DNA of 64,000 nt from an uncultured Eubacteriales bacterium. Lineage in GTDB: Bacteria > Bacillota > Clostridia > Oscillospirales > Acutalibacteraceae. The notes under the pieces are model-generated. The model was not told the origin of the DNA. It did not search any database and saw only the letters and a list, made by a program, of their open reading frames with translations. The stretch spans positions 1-64,000 of the forward strand of contig CAKTFN010000008.1 of the NCBI GenBank assembly GCA_934561055.1, read 5' to 3'. A program made the translations under genes and the position numbers. How positions within the stretch are numbered: the stretch's first letter is position 1; the number at the start of each line of letters is the position of its first letter. Below, piece after piece: positions 49,601 through 57,114 of this stretch.

Positions 49601-50118
49601 ACGAAAAAATTTTTTCCGAAGCAATGGGCGAACTCGACGAAAAATATTACGCCGAAGCGGTGAACTTTAAAAAGAAAAGAATCGGCACTCCTTTGAAGCG
49701 GATTGCGGTTGTGGCGGCTTGCCTTTGCGTTGCGGTTTTCGGCATTGTCCTCTCAGCGAACAACAAAAAGCCTTCTGTCGATCCGTCAAATTCAAACGTT
49801 TCAAAAGATGTTGCCCAAACCGTAAAATTTAACGGCGGAACATACTTTGTTTGCGGAACCGGCGAAGCGGAAATTCTGAAAGAATGCGGCCTTCCTCAAA
49901 TGCTTGATTCTTCGCTTGCGGGAAAGCATGTTTCGTATCTTCGCTTTGAAGAAAGCAAAAGCGAATTTGTTTTGCAAAATGAAGAAAAGGGCAGTGTGGG
50001 TGAACTTTTTGAATACGCAAAAAAGCCAAACAAAAACGTTTACATCATTGCCCTCGGCGAAAAGTATTACGCCGCAATCAGGCATGACGAAAACGGATAT
50101 CATTATTTTTCCGAATAA
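49597..50118 (+). CDS. Putative anti-sigma membrane protein
   Basis: A 173-residue bitopic protein: a cytoplasmic stretch of about 33 residues, one helix (about residues 34-52, IAVVAACLCVAVFGIVLS) and an extracytoplasmic beta-rich domain of about 115 residues that I do not recognise. The position, overlapping the sigma gene by 4 bp (ATGA), and topology suggest a sigma-factor partner. The cytoplasmic part opens with EKIFSEAMGELDEKYYAEA, similar to a recurrent start in proteins that follow clostridial ECF sigma genes. It has no zinc-binding His-Cys motif. Anti-sigma activity is inference. Confidence 0.65.
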   Translation: MNEKIFSEAMGELDEKYYAEAVNFKKKRIGTPLKRIAVVAACLCVAVFGIVLSANNKKPSVDPSNSNVSKDVAQTVKFNGGTYFVCGTGEAEILKECGLPQMLDSSLAGKHVSYLRFEESKSEFVLQNEEKGSVGELFEYAKKPNKNVYIIALGEKYYAAIRHDENGYHYFSE

Positions 50119-50197
50119 CGCAAACCGGACAAAAACACCGCCCCCAAAAGCCAAACCGAAGATTTTCCGGACGGTGAATTTTATGTGGAAAAAAGCG

Positions 50198-50227
50198 TTG
50201 ACTTTGACTGTTTCGGTGTGTTATCAT
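50198..50227 (+). promoter_or_regulatory. Promoter of the kinase-like gene
   Basis: TTGACT (50198-50203) and TATCAT (50222-50227) are 18 bp apart, about 38 bp ahead of the start codon. It could equally be read by another sigma factor. Confidence 0.5.
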
Positions 50228-50264
50228 AATAACAACTATATCTTCCGAAACGGAGAGTGATTTT

Positions 50265-52076
50265 ATGACTCTTGAGGACCTCAAAAAAAGGGAGCCGCTG
50301 TTCGGTGAGCGGTATATTGATAACATTGTTTCCAGAGGAAAAAGCTCTGTTCTTTACCGTGTTTCAAAGCAAAGCGGCGAAAGCGACTTTCTTGCGCTGA
50401 AGGTTGTTCGCTTTCCGAAAAGCGAAGGAGAGCTTTCAAAGGCGATGAACAGCGGAAAGTACGCTTGTGTTGCCGATTACCTTGACAGCATCGAAGCTGC
50501 GGTGCGGGAAAATATTGACAAAATGATGTTCCTTCGTGCGAACAAAAATATTGTACGCTTTGATAATTATGAAATTGTCCGTGAGGAGGGCGCAGTTACC
50601 GTCCTCGTTCTTATGGAGCTTCTGACTCCGCTCGGAACCTATCTGACGAAGGAAAAATGCAATTGCGGCGAAGTTGCCCGCCTCGGCGCCGAACTTTGCA
50701 ATGCGCTTGAAGGCTTTCGCAGTGCCGGAATCATGCACCGTGAAATTATGCCTGAAAATATTTTTATTGACGAACTCGGAAATTACAAGCTCGGCGATTT
50801 CGGAATTTATGAAGGCGAAAGCGAGGAAAGCGGAAAATACACCGATGCGGCTTATCTTGCTCCGGAGATTATCAAAGGCGACTTTGCCGACACAAACAGC
50901 GATATTTATTCGCTCGGTCTTGTGATGTATAAACTCCTCAACAACAGCAGAACACCGTTTTTGCCGGAGTTTCCGTCGCCGATTTCTCTTTCCGACAGAG
51001 AGACGGCTTTTGAAAAACGCATGAACGGCGAAATGTTTTCAAAACCCTCCGAGGCCGACGTTCCTCTTTCAAGAATAATTTTCAAAGCGACGTCTTTCAG
51101 ACCTCAGGAGAGATTCTCCGATCCGGCCGTTTTTAAAGGCGAAATCGAAAGCTATCTTTCATATCTTAACAGCCCGGCATATTCAAAGGACGGAGCCGTT
51201 CCGAAGGTTCAAACCGTTAAGAATTTCAGAATTGCCGACGACGGAGACGTTTTCTTCAGCACTTACAATGAAAACGCCGCACCGGAAATCACGAAAACCG
51301 ATTCCGAAAAAGCAGAGTTCAAAGAGGCGTTTCGTGACGATGAGGAAAGCGAAGAAGAAATAAAGGCGAAGAATAAAAAGATGTATATCCTCGTTGCGGT
51401 TCTCGCGGTTGTTGCGGTAATTGCCGCTGTTATCGTTTTCAAAACGCTTTCCGGTTCGGGAGACACAACGACAACCGCAAGCACAACGGCTTCAACAACG
51501 GCTTCAACAACGGCAAGTACCACCGAGAGTACGACCGAAAGTACGACCGAGAGCACAACCGAAAGTACCACCGAGAGTACAACGGAGAGCACCACCGAGA
51601 GCACGACCGAAAGTACCACCGAGAGTACGACGGAAAGCACAACCGTTCCGACAACCGAAGCGCCGAAGAGCAATTACCGCTTTTTTGAATCGAACAAATC
51701 CGACGGCGAGCAGACCGACGACGGAAGAGAATACAGGCAGATTAAAAAAGCAAGAGCTTCGGTTGAAGTCAACGATAACGAAGAAATTTCAAAAATCATC
51801 GTCAACATCAACGACAACCTTGGCGCTTCGCCGAAGAGCGGCGGAAAAGCCTATATCATTGAAACGGCTGGAGATGCGGTGATTTCAAGAGAAGCGTTTG
51901 ACTTCAAGTGCATCTATGACAGCGGCGACGAAAACAGCAGCCTTGCCTGTATTGTTGACGTTGACCGTGAAATGTATTATGAGAGCGGAATGAATTATTA
52001 TATCTGCTTTGACGAGGGCGCAATCGAAACCGACGACGTTCTCTCGCTTCCGCTCGAAATTGAACTTCAAAGATAA
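50265..52076 (+). CDS. Membrane protein kinase-like protein, altered catalytic loop
   Basis: A 603-residue bitopic protein. Residues 1-310 form a Ser/Thr protein kinase fold with the ATP-anchoring Lys46 (LALKVV), a candidate alpha-C Glu82, DFG at 178-180 and APE at 199-201. The catalytic loop reads His158-Arg159-Glu160-Ile-Met162-Pro-Glu-Asn165 instead of HRDIKPEN, so both the catalytic Asp and the loop Lys are replaced. The glycine loop is also degenerate. It may be a pseudokinase or a weak kinase. A helix at about 373-392 is followed by Thr-Thr-Glu-Ser repeats (about 400-465) and a beta-rich extracytoplasmic domain of unknown type. There are no PASTA repeats. Confidence 0.82.
   Translation: MTLEDLKKREPLFGERYIDNIVSRGKSSVLYRVSKQSGESDFLALKVVRFPKSEGELSKAMNSGKYACVADYLDSIEAAVRENIDKMMFLRANKNIVRFDNYEIVREEGAVTVLVLMELLTPLGTYLTKEKCNCGEVARLGAELCNALEGFRSAGIMHREIMPENIFIDELGNYKLGDFGIYEGESEESGKYTDAAYLAPEIIKGDFADTNSDIYSLGLVMYKLLNNSRTPFLPEFPSPISLSDRETAFEKRMNGEMFSKPSEADVPLSRIIFKATSFRPQERFSDPAVFKGEIESYLSYLNSPAYSKDGAVPKVQTVKNFRIADDGDVFFSTYNENAAPEITKTDSEKAEFKEAFRDDEESEEEIKAKNKKMYILVAVLAVVAVIAAVIVFKTLSGSGDTTTTASTTASTTASTTASTTESTTESTTESTTESTTESTTESTTESTTESTTESTTESTTVPTTEAPKSNYRFFESNKSDGEQTDDGREYRQIKKARASVEVNDNEEISKIIVNINDNLGASPKSGGKAYIIETAGDAVISREAFDFKCIYDSGDENSSLACIVDVDREMYYESGMNYYICFDEGAIETDDVLSLPLEIELQR
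51466..51660 (+). repeat. Thr/Ser/Glu-coding tandem repeat
   Basis: About 16 imperfect 12-bp units, first ACNACGGCTTCA-like (Thr-Thr-Ala-Ser) and then ACCGAGAGTACN-like (Thr-Glu-Ser-Thr). They encode a flexible extracytoplasmic linker in the kinase-like protein. Such a tract is prone to change in copy number. Confidence 0.85.
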
Positions 52077-52102
52077 TAAGCTTTAACAACCTGACAAAAA
52101 AG

Positions 52103-52142
52103 CCGTAATTCACAGCGTACCGTTCGTGAATTACGGTTTTTT
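52103..52142 (+). terminator. Terminator after the kinase-like gene
   Basis: CCGTAATTCAC pairs perfectly with GTGAATTACGG around a 12-nt loop, followed by six T. The following 120 bp to the glnA promoter hold no feature I can name. Confidence 0.85.
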
Positions 52143-52266
52143 CTTTTTCGGATTTTCGTAGTACGCTCATAATCGGAGAGGTGCTTTTCGGGGAAATCAC
52201 CAAAAAAGCGAGATGATTTTCTTCTCAATTTTTATGACTGCCGTCGTTCGTTTTTCAGACAAAATG

Positions 52267-52295
52267 TTGACAATGTGAAACTTTTGAAGTATAAT
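52267..52295 (+). promoter_or_regulatory. Promoter of glnA
   Basis: TTGACA (52267-52272) and TATAAT (52290-52295), both perfect, with a 17-bp spacer. The predicted start is near 52302. Confidence 0.85.
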
Positions 52296-52303
52296 TAACA
52301 CTC

Positions 52304-52321
52304 GTAAACAAGGACGTTTGC
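52304..52321 (+). promoter_or_regulatory. Candidate ANTAR-binding hexaloop hairpin
   Basis: GTAAAC (52304-52309) pairs with GTTTGC (52316-52321) to close a six-nucleotide loop AAGGAC (52310-52315) with A at position 1 and G at position 4, the rule known for RNA hairpins bound by EutV-type ANTAR regulators. Its 3' half uses the same bases as the 5' arm of the terminator, so the two cannot form together. Confidence 0.65.
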
Positions 52322-52364
52322 TGACTCGGGCGAGGAGCCCGGTTAGTAAACGTCCCCTTTTTTT
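52312..52364 (+). terminator. Attenuator terminator in the glnA leader
   Basis: GGACGTTT (52312-52319) pairs with AAACGTCC (52348-52355), CTGAC with GTTAG and CGGGC with GCCCG around GAGGA, followed by seven T (52358-52364). It lies between promoter and glnA, so glnA expression requires read-through. It competes with the hexaloop hairpin at 52304-52321. Confidence 0.85.
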
Positions 52365-52408
52365 ATGGAAAAGTGGAAAATGATGACCGTTTGAAAGGAG
52401 AATTGCCG

Positions 52409-53602
52409 ATGCTTTACACAGCCGAAGAAGTTTTCGATTATGTTGAGCAGGAAGACGTAAAATTTATCCGTCTTGCGTTTTGCGATATTTACGGAAAACA
52501 AAAGAATATTTCTATAATGCCCGAAGAACTCAAAAGAGCCTTTTCCGACGGAATTTCGTTCGATGCGTCCGCCGTCAGGGGTTTCGGAAGCGAGGTTAAG
52601 TCCGACCTTCTTCTTTTTCCGATTCCGTCAACGTTCAATGTCCTTCCGTGGAGACCGGCGAGGGGAAAGGTTGTCCGGATGTTTTGCGAAATCAGACGCC
52701 CGGACGGAACGGCTTTTGAAAAGGATTCCCGTTTGATTCTTAAAAATGCGGTGAAGGCCGCCGCAGAAAAAGGATTTTCGGTTTACTTCGGTTCCGAGTT
52801 TGAATTTTATCTTTTTAAAACCGACGAAAACGGAAACAGCACAAAAATTCCGTTTGATAACGCCGGATATATGGATGTTGCACCGGACGACAAGGGCGAG
52901 AACATCCGCCGTGAAATCTGCCTTAATCTTTACGACATGGGAATCCGTCCGGAAAGTTCCCATCACGAAGAAGGCCCCGGACAGAACGAAATCGACTTCC
53001 GTTACAGTGATGCGGTGACGGCGGCGGACAATGCAATGAATTTCATCACGACCGTCAAGGCTGCGGCAATGAACAACGGCCTTTTTGCCGATTTCTCGCC
53101 AAAACCTCTCAAAAACGAAAGCGGAAACGGAATGCATATCAATATTTCCGTAAAGTCCGCAGACGGGAAGGACCCGACAGAGTTTTTCATGGCAGGAATC
53201 ATGAACCGTGTTCGTGAAATCACCGCCTTCCTCAATCCGAGCGAGGATTCTTATCGCCGCCTCGGAGAAAAAAAGGCGCCGAAATATGTCACATGGTCTC
53301 ATGAAAACCGCTCTCAGCTTGTCAGAATTCCTGCGGCAAAGGGCGAATACAAGCGCATTGAATTGCGTTCACCCGATCCGACGGCGAATCCGTATGTTGC
53401 GTTTGCACTTTTGATTTATGCCGGACTTGAAGGAATCGAAAAAAGGCTTGCCGTTCCCGAAGCGGTGAACCTGAACCTTTTCAAGGCCGAAAAAAACGTT
53501 ACGGACAAGCTTGAAGCTCTTCCGAAGAGTCTTGAGGAAGCAAAGTCAATTGCAAAAAACAGTGAATTCGTTAAAAAGTATCTTCCGGCGAATATCCTCT
53601 AA
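52409..53602 (+). CDS. glnA: Glutamine synthetase, short type I
   Basis: A 397-residue type I glutamine synthetase that condenses glutamate and ammonia with ATP. The beta-grasp N-domain holds VKFIRLAFCDIYGKQKNISI. The catalytic part has FGSEFEFYLF, SSHHEEGPGQNEIDFRY, NESGNGMHINIS, SQLVRIPA and the closing ELRSPDPTANPYVAFALL. It is about 45 residues shorter than the usual 440-450, and no Tyr adenylylation site is evident. The ATG at 52409 has AAAGGAG 8 nt ahead; an upstream ATG in frame lacks one. It sits behind an attenuator and just ahead of an ANTAR protein gene. Confidence 0.94.
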   Translation: MLYTAEEVFDYVEQEDVKFIRLAFCDIYGKQKNISIMPEELKRAFSDGISFDASAVRGFGSEVKSDLLLFPIPSTFNVLPWRPARGKVVRMFCEIRRPDGTAFEKDSRLILKNAVKAAAEKGFSVYFGSEFEFYLFKTDENGNSTKIPFDNAGYMDVAPDDKGENIRREICLNLYDMGIRPESSHHEEGPGQNEIDFRYSDAVTAADNAMNFITTVKAAAMNNGLFADFSPKPLKNESGNGMHINISVKSADGKDPTEFFMAGIMNRVREITAFLNPSEDSYRRLGEKKAPKYVTWSHENRSQLVRIPAAKGEYKRIELRSPDPTANPYVAFALLIYAGLEGIEKRLAVPEAVNLNLFKAEKNVTDKLEALPKSLEEAKSIAKNSEFVKKYLPANIL

Positions 53603-53669
53603 AATTTAACCGATAGGATGAAAACGAACAGGCATATCAGTCATCAGAAACGAAAAGGAGTTGACACCG

Positions 53670-54254
53670 ATGGGACAGGGAAAAACAAAATATCGCGTTC
53701 TTGTTGCCTCTTCGGGTGAAAAGATTCACGATTATTTTTCAAGTCTTCTTCCTCCCGATGAATATGAGCTTGTTTGCCACACACATAACGCCGGGGAAAC
53801 AAGGCGCGTTCTTCTTTCGCAGAGCGTTGACATTGTGATTGTCAACACGCCGCTTTCGGATGAATTCGGAACTCAGCTTGCGCTTGACCTTTCGGACAGT
53901 ATTATGAGCATTATGCTCATCGTCAAAAGCGAACTTTTTGAACGCATTGCCCACCAGGTTGAAGACTGCGGCGTTCTCACCGTTTCAAAGCCGAACAGCC
54001 GCCAAACTTTTTACGGTGCGCTGAAGCTTCTCACGGCGGTGAGCGCAAAGCTTGCAAAAATGGAAAAGAAAAACAAGTCTCTTCAGGAAAAAATGGCCGA
54101 TATCAGAACGGTCAACCGTGCAAAATGGCTTCTCATCGAAAACCTCAATATGACCGAAAACGACGCTCATCATTACATAGAAAAGCAGGCGATGGATACC
54201 CGCCTTTCACGGCGCGAGGTTGCTGAAGGAATAATCAGAACATATGACAAATAA
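53670..54254 (+). CDS. ANTAR-domain transcription antiterminator
   Basis: A 194-residue regulator with an N-terminal receiver-like domain (residues 5-120) that lacks a clear phosphorylatable Asp pocket (IVIVNTPLSDEFG in that place), a coiled-coil linker (KLAKMEKKNKSLQEKMADI) and a C-terminal ANTAR RNA-binding domain (AKWLLIENLNMTENDAHHYIEKQAMD). ANTAR proteins bind tandem hexaloop hairpins and prevent terminator formation. The gene lies directly after glnA, whose leader has such a hairpin. The receiver may sense nitrogen status by ligand or partner instead of phosphate. The ATG at 53670 is 9 nt from AAAAGGAG; a TTG nearer that site is less likely. Confidence 0.9.
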   Translation: MGQGKTKYRVLVASSGEKIHDYFSSLLPPDEYELVCHTHNAGETRRVLLSQSVDIVIVNTPLSDEFGTQLALDLSDSIMSIMLIVKSELFERIAHQVEDCGVLTVSKPNSRQTFYGALKLLTAVSAKLAKMEKKNKSLQEKMADIRTVNRAKWLLIENLNMTENDAHHYIEKQAMDTRLSRREVAEGIIRTYDK

Positions 54255-54269
54255 GAAAGGGAGACAGAT

Positions 54270-55871
54270 ATGAAACAGACAAAGTATATTTTCGTAACAG
54301 GCGGAGTTGTTTCCGGACTCGGAAAGGGGATTACCGCCGCTTCGCTCGGCCGGCTTCTCAAAGCGCGCGGACTCAAGGTTGCCGCTCAAAAACTTGACCC
54401 GTATATCAATGTTGATCCCGGAACGATGAGTCCTTATCAGCACGGCGAAGTTTACGTCACCGAAGACGGAGCCGAAACCGACCTTGACCTCGGTCATTAC
54501 GAGCGTTTCATCGACGAAAACCTCAACAAGTTTTCAAACCTCACAACGGGAAAGGTTTACTGGAACGTTCTCAACAAGGAAAGAAGGGGAGAATACCTCG
54601 GCTCAACCGTTCAGGTCATTCCCCACGTTACAAACGAAATCAAAGCTTTCATTTACTCCGTTGCCGAAAAGACCGACGCCGACGTTGTAATCACCGAAAT
54701 CGGCGGAACAATCGGCGATATCGAGTCTCAGCCTTTCCTTGAGGCCGTTCGCCAAATCTCGCTTGAAATCGGCCGTGAAAACAGCCTTTTCATTCATGTT
54801 ACCCTCGTTCCGTTCCTCAGCGGTTCGGATGAACACAAGTCAAAACCGACTCAGCACTCCGTCAAGGAACTTCAGGGAATGGGCGTCAAGCCGGACATCA
54901 TCATTCTCCGCTGCGACGAACCTCTTGAAGACTCAATCTTCAAAAAGATTTCAATGTTCTGCAACGTAAAACCCGATTGCGTAATTGAAAACATCACGCT
55001 CCCCGTTCTTTATGAAGCACCGATAATGCTTGAAAAAAGCAACTTTTCTTCAATTGTCTGCCGTGAACTCGGAATCGACGCTCCGAACATCGATATGAGC
55101 GAATGGAACGAAATGCTTGAAAAAATCCACAGCCGTAAAAAGCACGTCACCATAGGCCTTGTCGGAAAATATGTTGCGCTTCATGACGCATACCTTTCCG
55201 TTGCGGAAGCTCTTCGCCACGCAGGTTATGCACTCGGCGCTTTTGTTGAAGTCAAGTGGATCGATTCCGAAACCGTTACGAAAGAAAACGTCAAAGAGAT
55301 TCTTTCCGATTGCAGCGGTGTAATCGTTCCCGGCGGATTCGGCAACAGGGGAATCGAAGGAAAAATCGTTACGGCGCAGTATTGCCGCGAAAACAATTTA
55401 CCGTATCTCGGAATCTGCCTCGGAATGCAGATTGCCGTCATTGAATTTGCCCGCCACGTTCTCGGCCTTGCGGACGCAAACTCAAACGAGTTTGACAGCG
55501 AATCTCAGCACAAAGTCATCGACTTCCTTCCGGATCAGAGCGACGAAACCGCAAAGGGCGGAACGCTCCGTCTCGGCGCATATCCCTGCAAAATCAAGGA
55601 CGACACTCAGATGTACCGCTGCTATAAACAGACCGAAATTTTTGAACGCCACCGTCACCGTTATGAGTTCAACAACGATTACAGAGAAGCTCTTTCAAAG
55701 GCCGGCCTTGTAATCAGCGGAACCTCGCCCGACGATTACATTGTTGAAACCGTTGAAATTTCGCAGAACGATTTTTACATCGGCGTCCAGTTCCACCCCG
55801 AATTCAAGAGCAGACCCAACAAGCCGCACCCGCTTTTCGTCGGCCTTGTCGATGCCGCACTTAAAAAATAA
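54270..55871 (+). CDS. pyrG: CTP synthase
   Basis: A 533-residue CTP synthase that aminates UTP with glutamine-derived ammonia. The N-terminal synthetase domain has [19 protein letters not shown] and the [13 protein letters not shown] block. The class I glutamine amidotransferase domain has GICLGMQ with the nucleophile Cys and the HPEFKSRP His-Glu pair. AGAAAGGGAG precedes the ATG. It follows the ANTAR gene by 15 bp, so nitrogen-dependent antitermination at glnA could extend to pyrG, a glutamine consumer. Confidence 0.98.
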   Translation: MKQTKYIFVTGGVVSGLGKGITAASLGRLLKARGLKVAAQKLDPYINVDPGTMSPYQHGEVYVTEDGAETDLDLGHYERFIDENLNKFSNLTTGKVYWNVLNKERRGEYLGSTVQVIPHVTNEIKAFIYSVAEKTDADVVITEIGGTIGDIESQPFLEAVRQISLEIGRENSLFIHVTLVPFLSGSDEHKSKPTQHSVKELQGMGVKPDIIILRCDEPLEDSIFKKISMFCNVKPDCVIENITLPVLYEAPIMLEKSNFSSIVCRELGIDAPNIDMSEWNEMLEKIHSRKKHVTIGLVGKYVALHDAYLSVAEALRHAGYALGAFVEVKWIDSETVTKENVKEILSDCSGVIVPGGFGNRGIEGKIVTAQYCRENNLPYLGICLGMQIAVIEFARHVLGLADANSNEFDSESQHKVIDFLPDQSDETAKGGTLRLGAYPCKIKDDTQMYRCYKQTEIFERHRHRYEFNNDYREALSKAGLVISGTSPDDYIVETVEISQNDFYIGVQFHPEFKSRPNKPHPLFVGLVDAALKK

Positions 55872-55883
55872 AAGACATAAAAA

Positions 55884-55926
55884 GAAGAGCCGTAAAACAC
55901 GAAAAAAGTGATTTACGGCTCTTTTG
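55884..55926. terminator. Bidirectional terminator
   Basis: AGAGCCGTAAA pairs with TTTACGGCTCT with an inner CAC/GTG, T runs on both strands. It serves pyrG and the converging EamA gene. Confidence 0.85.
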
Positions 55927-55939
55927 TTATTGACAGAAG

Positions 55940-56863
55940 TCATGCTTTTTCTTTTTTCTTTCGTTCCGGAAGCTGGGCAACGATAATTGCAGCGAACATG
56001 AGAACACAGCCGAACATCTCTTTTCCGGTCGGTGATTCATGAAGAATGATCATTCCCGAAATCAAAGCAAAGACCGACTCAAGGCTCATGAGCATTGAAG
56101 CAACCGTCGGTTCCGTTCGCTTTTGACCGAGAATCTGAAGCGTGTACGCAATTCCGCTTGACATGATTCCGGAATATGCAATTGACGGTGCGGCGGCCTT
56201 TATGTATTCAAACGAAACGTCTTCAAAAAGAAGCATCGGTATCAGCGCAAGAATTCCGACAACGAAGAATTGACCGCAGGAAAGTTTGATTCCGTCAACC
56301 TTCGGCGAAACAACGTCAACGATAAGAATTTGAATCGTGAAGAAGAAAGCACAGGCAAGAACATATGCGTCGGAAGGCTGAACGCTGCTGTCGTTGACGC
56401 AGAGAAGGTAAAGCCCGATGAGAGAAACCGCGGCGCACAGCCAGATAATCGGTCTGATTTTTTTCTTGAGAACAACGCTGAAAATCGGAACGAGAAGAAT
56501 GTAAAAAGCGGTGATGAAGCCGGATTTTCCGGAGGGGGTGCCTTTGTCGATTCCGATTTGCTGAAGGCAGGACGCAATGCAGAGCGCAACGCCGCAGGCG
56601 AGAACGCCTTTGAAGAAAAAGCGTTTTTCTTCCTTTGTCCGAAGACCCTTGTATGTTCCCTTTTTCTTTTGAACGGCGTTTTTAATGAGTATGACGGGAA
56701 CAAGTGTGAGCGAACCCAAAAATGAACGCAGAGCCATGAATGTGAACGGTCCGACGTATTGAGCACCCGTTGTCTGCGAAACAAAGGAGCTTCCCCAAAT
56801 AATTGCGCATACGGTTAAAAGTATGCTTCCGATGAGATTGTCTTTTCTGGTTCTTTCCATCAT
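55940..56863 (-). CDS. EamA/DMT-family transporter
   Basis: A 307-residue drug/metabolite transporter with ten predicted transmembrane helices in two EamA repeats (WGSSFVSQTTGAQYVGPFTFMALR opening, GIAYTLQILGQKRTEPTVASMLMSLE in the second). The family exports amino acids, nucleosides and other small metabolites; the substrate is unknown. AGGAAG precedes the ATG, which has a second ATG directly after it. Monocistronic. Confidence 0.9.
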   Translation of the reverse strand: MMERTRKDNLIGSILLTVCAIIWGSSFVSQTTGAQYVGPFTFMALRSFLGSLTLVPVILIKNAVQKKKGTYKGLRTKEEKRFFFKGVLACGVALCIASCLQQIGIDKGTPSGKSGFITAFYILLVPIFSVVLKKKIRPIIWLCAAVSLIGLYLLCVNDSSVQPSDAYVLACAFFFTIQILIVDVVSPKVDGIKLSCGQFFVVGILALIPMLLFEDVSFEYIKAAAPSIAYSGIMSSGIAYTLQILGQKRTEPTVASMLMSLESVFALISGMIILHESPTGKEMFGCVLMFAAIIVAQLPERKKKEKA

Positions 56864-56953
56864 TAAAACTTCCTGTGATAAAAATTTTTCCGATTGTTTT
56901 TTACTTTACACCTTCGTAAAAATTGCAAAAGGCATTAAAAGAATACGATATTA

Positions 56954-56983
56954 AGTATAACAAAACGAGGGCGTTTTTTTCAA
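56954..56983 (-). promoter_or_regulatory. Promoter of the EamA gene
   Basis: On the minus strand TTGAAA (56978-56983) and TATACT (56954-56959) are 18 bp apart, about 90 bp ahead of the start codon. Confidence 0.6.
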
Positions 56984-57067
56984 TGTGCAAAAGCGTTGAT
57001 TTTCGCCTTGAGACGGAAAGCCTTTTTGGTCAAAACAGTGGTTTTAAAGTTTTAAGTCACGGAAAAA

Positions 57068-57098
57068 AACAAAAAACGCCGCAGATAAACTGCGGCAA
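57068..57098 (-). terminator. Terminator of the LCAT-like gene
   Basis: On the minus strand GCCGCAG pairs with CTGCGGC around TTTAT and is followed by GTTTTTTGTTTTTTT. Confidence 0.82.
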
Positions 57099-57114
57099 AA
57101 GGTTAAACCGAAAA

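Noticed and set aside
51466..51660. Tandem repeats that could be taken for a CRISPR array
   Set aside because: The units are 12 bp, contiguous, in frame inside a gene and encode Thr-Glu-Ser; there are no spacers.
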